A DNA stretch of 64,000 nucleotides. Origin: Knoxdaviesia capensis (Eukaryota; Ascomycota; Sordariomycetes; Microascales; Gondwanamycetaceae). Position 1 is the first letter of the stretch, and each line of letters starts with the position of its first letter. A program made the translations under genes and the position numbers. A model generated the notes under the pieces. That model saw only the letters and a program-made list of their open reading frames with translations. It searched no databases and was not told where the DNA came from. Below are positions 58,063-64,000 of the stretch, piece by piece. The DNA lies in assembly GCA_001510575.1 (NCBI GenBank), contig LNGK01000001.1:310001-374000 (forward strand), read 5' to 3'.

Positions 58063-60249
58063 TGTTTGCGTCGCGGAGGGCTGTCAACGTGTCCGGAGGG
58101 GAGGGTGTGGTGCACGGTCGCCGGGCGGAGGATCGGAGAGTGTGATATCGGGCGTCCGGCGTAGGATCGGAGAGTGTGATGTCGGGCGTCCGGCGGACGG
58201 GGAAGACGGGGGACGTCACGATCGGACGGTGGATGAGCTGTTTCTATCGGAAGAAGCGGACGGCAAGACACCGGCGTCGAAGCTGGCTGTCTGGCGATCT
58301 ATCGCACAAGATCTCCCGGGACGAATTCTCACACACAAACCCCCGATTGGAAGGGTCTCAACCACGAGGGTTGGGTTAGTCACGAGTCAACGGAGCCAAA
58401 GCAGGGGAAAACAAGAAAAAGAGAATAAAAAACCACGAAGCTCGATCGAAGCCCAGAAGGATGACAAGGTGGGTAAGTTCAGTGGACAAAGCCCGGGATG
58501 CAAGAGCAACAATATGCATGACAATTGTCTGTCGGGCTTGGGCTGCGTCAGGCCTTGCGGAGTCCGGAGGAAGCAAGGATCACCAACCAACGCGAGACGG
58601 AAAGTCACCCACCACCAGCCACAGCAGCCGCTTCGGAACATATGTGTGGTTGATACAGAAGATGCCTGTATGCATATAAATACTGACAATATATAAGACA
58701 CGACGCCCACCTGATGCGTAATCACGCTCGCAACCCGCCGAGCCGCCGCACGCCCGCGCTGCGCATATGCAAGAGACAATCTAAGAGTCTGGAATCACCA
58801 GCACCCGGGAGGCTTGCGGGAGAAAAGAAAGAAATGGAGGCAGGGGAGGCAAAGAACCGCAGGAAAACAAAGGCTAAGGCGGTTGTTCGTCGGTGGCGCC
58901 CTGTCACACACGGGGAAACTTTACCAACCAAGCTTTGGCGGGCGGCACTCTCTCTGCCGATTGACAGAAATAAGAGCTGGACTGTCCTGCTCAAGAGTCC
59001 CAGCACTGACCCCAAAAGCCATCGGGAGCTGCCGAAGGAGTCGGCCGCGCATGTTGTTGAGTGCTGGGAAGGGTAAGTTCAAGTCAGTGGTACAGGCGAA
59101 AGATGAGGGGGGAGCAGGTGGGAAGCGCTCAGGTGACCAGCTGTCGTAGTTTTATTTTATCTTGCTTTTATTTTATTTTATTTTATTTTATCTTATTTTT
59201 ATTGTTCATTTGTTCTTCGTATCTATTGCAGCTGATATCGTCACTTTCCCCTCCATCATAACCAACCCTACGCAAATCCACAACACCCAACCATCCTCCC
59301 TGCATGAAAGCTAAGCTCAAAAAGGAGTCCGCAGGCCACTCTCCCGCCCTCTAGATGATGAAACGTGCGCTGTCTCCCTCTTCTCCCCCCCATATCTTAC
59401 ATCACCATAACTGCTCCGATTATTTCGCGTATATGTACACAGGCTCACAAGAAGATCAAAGCAACGAAAAATGCACAAGACAGCAAAAATATATACTGTG
59501 GATAGGGTGTGTGTGTGTGTCGACGTATGTATGTAGTGAGGACGTGAGGGACGGACGGAGTCTAGTATTAGCAGGAAACAGACAAAAACAATGCGAAATC
59601 AGTGAAGGACAGGTCTATGCTCTGAACATAAAATAAGAAATGACGAGCGAGAAAAGCAATGTGTCGGTGTGGTGGTGGTAGTGACATGAAGATGCGAGTA
59701 CATGGGAAAAAAAAACAAGTGAACCCCGGGAGCCATGTCTCCCATAATTAGAAATAAGACCCCTTTCCTAAGAGCCCAAACCCCCAAAACCATTGCGCAA
59801 TGAATCAATAATCCCAATAACCATAAAAGAGGTGTATGCGAAGTGAATGCTGGGTCTAAATGAGCGTGATGCATCTGTGAAATCGTAAGTCATGGATGCG
59901 TGTATAGAAAATGAGTGACTGAAGTCGGATATCAATGAGTGACAAAAAAGAAGATAGCGAAGTATGACAGACAAGCAAGCTTGACTGAAAAGAATAGAAA
60001 TTATGAAATAGAGAAGAAAAAAAAAACGAAAAAAAAAGAAACTGGCTCCGCTGCTCATGCTATTGAAGTAAATCAAAGTTGGTTTGGTGGTCGCTAGATT
60101 GCCACTACAGCGTGTGCCGAAACTGGTGGCTCGGCTGATATTGTTGGAAATGTCGTGACAGATGTGTTATGAGATGTGATCGTAGAAGAGGAAAATGAGG
60201 AAAATAAATGTCATGGGAGTGTAGGCAGGAAGAGAACCCAGCTGGATGC
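58063..60249. other. Gene-free spacer with a TTTTA repeat
   Basis: Contains the promoter of the kinase-like gene on the left and the 3' flank of the gene at 60250 on the right. A TTTTA pentanucleotide repeat lies at 59150-59204 and a short GT run at 59507-59520. No gene is recognised. Confidence 0.55.
59150..59204. repeat. TTTTA pentanucleotide repeat
   Basis: About ten imperfect TTTTA units in a row. Confidence 0.85.
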
Positions 60250-62319
60250 TCATTTGCGCAGAGAAACCTTTTCGACCAGGTGGCGCCAGAACCGTCCACC
60301 GCGGCGTTCGTCGCTGCGGGACCGTTGCATGACAACATCGCGAACCATCGGCCCGACAATGTCCTCATCGCCACGGGACGGAAACTTTCCCGGCACATCG
60401 ACCAGACGGGGCACCGTCGTAGCGATGCCCTCGTTCTGCCGCCTCCAGTTCGTCCGGGGAAACAGCTCCTCGGGGTCCTGGCGCATTCTGCCCATGCCGA
60501 CGCCGATGCTCTCGGAACGTTGGCGGCCCCGGCCCCGGCTGAGGCTGCGCATGGTTCCCGGCTGGAAGTTCGTCGTCTGGCCGACTTGGGGCCACTTATC
60601 CATGGCTCCACTGGCAACGAGCTTCTCCATCGTGGTGGCGTGCATCTTCTGCCACTGGAGTTCGATCTCCGCCCACTTGGCCTCGGTAAGTCCGTAGATT
60701 TTGCTGGTCTGGCCATAGTTCTCGCCGGTGCGAACCTTGTGGCGGGTGTAGTTCACCCGGGCCGAATCCCAATCGGCACGGAGTTTCATGATCGATTCCA
60801 TTGTCGCCTCGGCGGGAAGGTACGGCACCGGGGTGATGCTGAAGTTGGCATGGCCAAGACGGTCGGACCACTCGTCCTGGTCGGGGATCATGGGCGCAAG
60901 CTGCATCGGGATCTCCATGGTTGCGGGAGATGGGCGGAAAGATGAGATCGACTGCTTTCCAGACAGTGACGGGGACGAGGTGTGCGAAGCGGCCTGAGAA
61001 ACACCCTGAGAAGACTGCGAGGTCTGCAGCGGAAGGGGAACCTCGTCCATACCAGGAGACGAAAGCGGCGGCTGATAGGGAGAATCGGTGAGGAGAGGAG
61101 GAAGCAGCGGAGTCACCGCAAACGCACGGTCGCGCTCAATGTTCTTCACATCGCCGCAGTCGACATCGGTGACCGACGAGATGTGGTCGATGCTCTCGGT
61201 GCTCTCCCAGAAGGACGGAGTGGGCGATGTCGGCATGGGCGGCTCGTTGGAGCGATCGAACCAGGGCCGTCTCGCGGCAGACAACGAAGACGACCGGCTG
61301 GACGGCGCGACTGACGAGGCCACATGGGCGGGGTGCTCAAAGGTCAGTTCGCATGTGGGTGAAGATGGATACGATCGCTTCTTGATGGATCCCAGGCGCG
61401 AGAGGATGGTAGTTCCAAGGCGGGCGGTGATGCTGGTCAACGCCGCAGGCTTCGAGGTGGAGTGGACGCTGGGAGACACATCGCCGTCGCTAACAAAGCC
61501 GAGATCGTAGTCGATATCGACGTCGTTGTTATAGGCAGTAAAGAACATTTCGTCCGACATGTTGTGGCTCGCGGGAGCGTCGTCTTGAATGGTGTTAGTA
61601 CTTCCAATGACGAGGAGAGACAGCGAGAGAGGAAAGACCAACTTACAAAAGAACTTGTTATAAGTGTCAAAGTGGTTGGAGACGAGGGTGACGTTGTCGT
61701 CTCGCTCGGCGCTGTCTTCTTGGACTACGTCGAGGAGCTGAGGCTTGCTAGAGCTTTCCACTCTCAGACCGGCGCGGAGGGTGGACTGCGGCGACAGGTC
61801 GTTCGTGGTGGAAGGCATCTCGAAAGACGGGGCCGATCCCGTAAAGTTGCGCGAGTGACCACGAGTAAAGGTCGGGGTGACCGGAGAGGTGATGTCAGAT
61901 GCAGAGGAGTTGTGCGAGAAGTAGGCGGAAGAGATATCGTCGTCGACGAGGCAAGCTGGCGCCGAAAGCTGGCGGAGATGGAAGGCGTTTACCGGCGGGA
62001 TGGAGTGAAGAAGGACGTGTGGTGATTGCGGGAGTTGTTGCACCTGTTGCACCTGTTGCTGTTGAGGCAGAATCGGGGCAGGTTGTGGTTGAAGTTGAAA
62101 CCGAACATCAGAGGGGGAAAGAGGAGAAGAAGGCTGAGAGACAGCTTGCTGGGGGGGAGCGGGTTGTTGGAGGAGATGCTGTAGCTGGTGTTGTTGTTGA
62201 TGGAGGAGTAGTAGTTGCTGGTGTTGCTTGTGGTGGCTGACAATCTGAATGTGCTCCTCCATTTTCCTTCGCTCTTCGACGAGCTTGGGTAGGAGGAGGG
62301 GCTTCAGGCCTGGAGACAT
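60250..62319 (-). CDS. Large low-complexity fungal protein of unknown function
   Basis: Two exons, 61647-62319 and 60250-61583, give 668 aa. The N-terminus (MSPGLKPLLLPKLVEERRKMEEHI) leads into a Gln/His/Leu-rich helical or coiled-coil stretch at about 25-60. Ser/Pro-rich disordered sequence with acidic patches (DNDVDIDYDLGFVSDGDVSPS) fills the middle. The C-terminal part (about 500-668) looks like a folded domain: LRADWDSARVNYTRHKVRTGENYGQTSKIYGLTE, EIELQWQKMH, then an Arg/Ser-rich segment ending VRDVVMQRSRSDERRGGRFWRHLVEKVSLRK. I do not recognise a named family. Conserved Ser/Pro-rich proteins with such a C-terminal domain are common in filamentous ascomycetes, and a signalling scaffold is only a guess. 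The 63-nt intron (61584-61646) has GTAAGT, TACTAAC and AAG and is itself open in frame. The start at 62319 is the first ATG after a stretch that is open but lacks an ATG. Confidence 0.75.
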   Translation of the reverse strand: MSPGLKPLLLPKLVEERRKMEEHIQIVSHHKQHQQLLLLHQQQHQLQHLLQQPAPPQQAVSQPSSPLSPSDVRFQLQPQPAPILPQQQQVQQVQQLPQSPHVLLHSIPPVNAFHLRQLSAPACLVDDDISSAYFSHNSSASDITSPVTPTFTRGHSRNFTGSAPSFEMPSTTNDLSPQSTLRAGLRVESSSKPQLLDVVQEDSAERDDNVTLVSNHFDTYNKFFCKLVFPLSLSLLVIGSTNTIQDDAPASHNMSDEMFFTAYNNDVDIDYDLGFVSDGDVSPSVHSTSKPAALTSITARLGTTILSRLGSIKKRSYPSSPTCELTFEHPAHVASSVAPSSRSSSLSAARRPWFDRSNEPPMPTSPTPSFWESTESIDHISSVTDVDCGDVKNIERDRAFAVTPLLPPLLTDSPYQPPLSSPGMDEVPLPLQTSQSSQGVSQAASHTSSPSLSGKQSISSFRPSPATMEIPMQLAPMIPDQDEWSDRLGHANFSITPVPYLPAEATMESIMKLRADWDSARVNYTRHKVRTGENYGQTSKIYGLTEAKWAEIELQWQKMHATTMEKLVASGAMDKWPQVGQTTNFQPGTMRSLSRGRGRQRSESIGVGMGRMRQDPEELFPRTNWRRQNEGIATTVPRLVDVPGKFPSRGDEDIVGPMVRDVVMQRSRSDERRGGRFWRHLVEKVSLRK

Positions 62320-64000
62320 GGCGGCCCGGTGGGTTGAGTGGAGTGTCGCCAACGAAGGCGAGCCACTCAGTTACCTGACGGCACAGATGGCACGGACAAC
62401 AACAGCAACAAGGTCGCCAATGTTGATATTGGGAGCAAGAGGGAGAAGGCGTAAGTAGAGATGGCTGGTGAAGAGAGAGCCGGAGGTATGAAGAGAAGAG
62501 AAGACGCAGACTTGACTGAGAGGATGACCACAAATAGCTATGCTGAGGATCACACAAACAGATGGCGAGTTGGTTTACAAAGGTGGGGATGGGACGACCA
62601 TTTAAAGGAACACTAATGGAAGAGCAGTGGCATTGGGGGTTCATATAGAGTCGAATATCCGGGGCACATATGTAATGCAAGGCAAAGACAACGGAGCATA
62701 GACTTGCGGTCTTGGTGGTACTGGACTGTTTGTTTGGTGATCGGACCGTGGCCAGTAGTCAGAAGATGGCGGCTGTGGGTGAAAAAGGGCGGGTGACCAC
62801 CAGCATGGACGAGGGATGGCGACGACAACGGACGAGTCGCAATGAGAACCAGATCACGAAATAAGCAGCCAATGGGAGAAGGATGAGGAGAAAATTGAGA
62901 AAGGCGCTTGGGAGTGGAGGTGAAGTCGGCGAATGTGCATGGGAAGAAGAAGCTGATGTATGAGAGAGCGTGTGAGGAAGAGGAGGAGAGAGACGAGAGG
63001 TAAGAGAGGGAGAGAGAGAGAGAGAGAGAGAGAGAAGAAAAAAAGAACAGAAAAAAAAAGGCTGGCGGTGGGTGGTGATTGGACGTTTGGTTGGTTGGGG
63101 GCCAGACTGCTGGGAGAGAAAGAAGTGGGGAGAGGCCCGCAGCAAAAGTGTGTGCGGTGCGGGTGTCCAATGGTCCAGGCAAGGAATCTGGATGTGTGGT
63201 ATGGTACAGTCCTGTAATGGCCAGCCAGTGAGTATGGCTGTTGTACGGGGTAGACCGCCGAGGGTGGTTTTCGTACAGGTGATGATTTGCACCAAGAGAG
63301 GGCGGGCGAAGATGGCCTGCGAGGTCGCAGAAAGCTCAACCCGGGAGCTGGCGATTCGCTGTGAGGAAGCGGGGGGTGTACAGAAGTGCTGGGGTGGGCG
63401 TAAGCGAGGCCAACCTGAGAGAACAGATCCGACAGCAGGCCCAATGAAAGCTGTGTGGGCTCGACTTTCTGGAGGACTTCCAATGAATGGTTGACTAGAG
63501 GAAACGAAGAGTGAATGTATGGTATGTCCTATCGAAGCTGGACGTTGGGTGTGTGCTGTGGTGTTCAGTTGGCTAGTACAAGCACAGGGTTCGCGGTTGG
63601 TGGCCACGTGTGTGCGGGGGAGAGGAGGGACAGCGAATTGGCAAAGGTGACGATGTGGCCGTTGGGCGATTCTGAAATTTTGAGAGTTCAGGTGTCAAGT
63701 CACGCTGGCTTGGTCCAGTGGGGTGCATCAAAGGTTGAGAAGAAGGGGGGAGGTGTCGTCGTCAGAGGTTTGAAGCGTCGATGTGGTGGTTGTTTGGCTT
63801 CAAGCTTGTTTGTGAGGTTGTACGTAACAACAAGAGCGGCGAGACACAACTTGGCGTGGGAGAGGAAAGGCGGCGTTGCGTGGCCCTGCGAGAATCGGAG
63901 TCGCGAGAATCAACCGCGAACCGACGATGTGGCGGTGGCCGGCGATCAGGACAGTCAAAAAGCCGGTGCGAAATCGACCTAAATAGGCGGAGGAGGCCGG
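62320..64000. other. Right flank without recognised gene
   Basis: Upstream sequence of the minus-strand gene at 60250, pyrimidine-rich in that gene's direction, with an AG repeat at 63009-63035. A GTAACT donor-like site near 62370 may mark a 5' leader intron. No domain is recognised in the open frames up to the end of the window. Confidence 0.5.
63009..63035. repeat. AG microsatellite
   Basis: A run of about 27 bases of AG in the promoter or leader of the minus-strand gene at 60250-62319. Confidence 0.85.

Noticed and set aside
55685..58696. A 1003-codon plus-strand frame
   Set aside because: It is antisense to the kinase-like gene and owes its length to GC-rich codons on the opposite strand; its translation is Arg/Gly/Ala-rich with no domain.

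Overview
The window looks like nuclear DNA of a filamentous ascomycete (Pezizomycotina). The supporting signs are short spliceosomal introns (about 60-135 nt, GTAAGT/GTATGT-type donors, CTAAC/CTGAC-like branch points, CAG/TAG acceptors), GC3-rich coding exons, long gene-free stretches full of polypyrimidine tracts and microsatellites, and fungus-specific families (a LaeA-like methyltransferase, a fungal-rhodopsin-domain membrane protein, a siderophore acyltransferase). The mevalonate diphosphate decarboxylase and Trk sequences read like Eurotiomycetes, but that placement is an impression from memory and not a test. Gene models were built by hand by joining exons at splice sites that keep frame and restore family motifs.

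Layout. 1-2.5 kb: no gene. 2.5-5.4 kb: a trypsin-like protease-domain gene interrupted by one in-frame TAG, followed by a truncated, frameshifted paralogue. 6.6-8.3 kb (-): six-exon LaeA-like methyltransferase. 11.5-14.7 kb (-): BDF1-type double-bromodomain protein. 17.5-18.8 kb (+): Utp12-domain ribosome-biogenesis protein. 19.7-20.7 kb (+) and 20.9-21.6 kb (-): a secreted CE1/PHB-depolymerase-like esterase convergent with a GNAT acetyltransferase. 23.4-25.0 kb (-): seven-helix fungal rhodopsin-domain protein. 29.4-30.7 kb (+): mevalonate diphosphate decarboxylase. 31.5-33.0 kb (+): RUS/DUF647 protein. 33.4-34.6 kb (-): cytochrome c heme lyase. 35.1-36.9 kb (-): siderophore hydroxyornithine acyltransferase. 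38.2-39.3 kb (-): degraded C-terminal part of a Trk potassium transporter. 39.5-40.0 kb (-): coactosin. 40-46.6 kb: large gene-free region. 46.6-48.5 kb (+): PiT-family phosphate transporter. 49.0-50.0 kb (-): Mediator subunit 18. 50.3-51.3 kb: a diverged repeat with a recurring hairpin. 51.5-56 kb: GC-rich DNA with a tandem duplication and no recognisable gene. 56.1-58.1 kb (-): zinc-finger plus APH-type kinase-like protein. 60.2-62.3 kb (-): large low-complexity fungal protein.

There is no obvious gene cluster. Most genes are housekeeping (chromatin and transcription, rRNA processing, isoprenoid synthesis, heme attachment, actin binding, phosphate uptake) mixed with single accessory genes. 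The accessory signal lies in the gene remnants (protease pair, Trk pseudogene), the hairpin-bearing repeat at 50.3-51.3 kb, and a 63-nt intron that stays open in frame. No tRNA, rRNA, CRISPR array or intact transposon was recognised. I found no convincing new multi-gene system.
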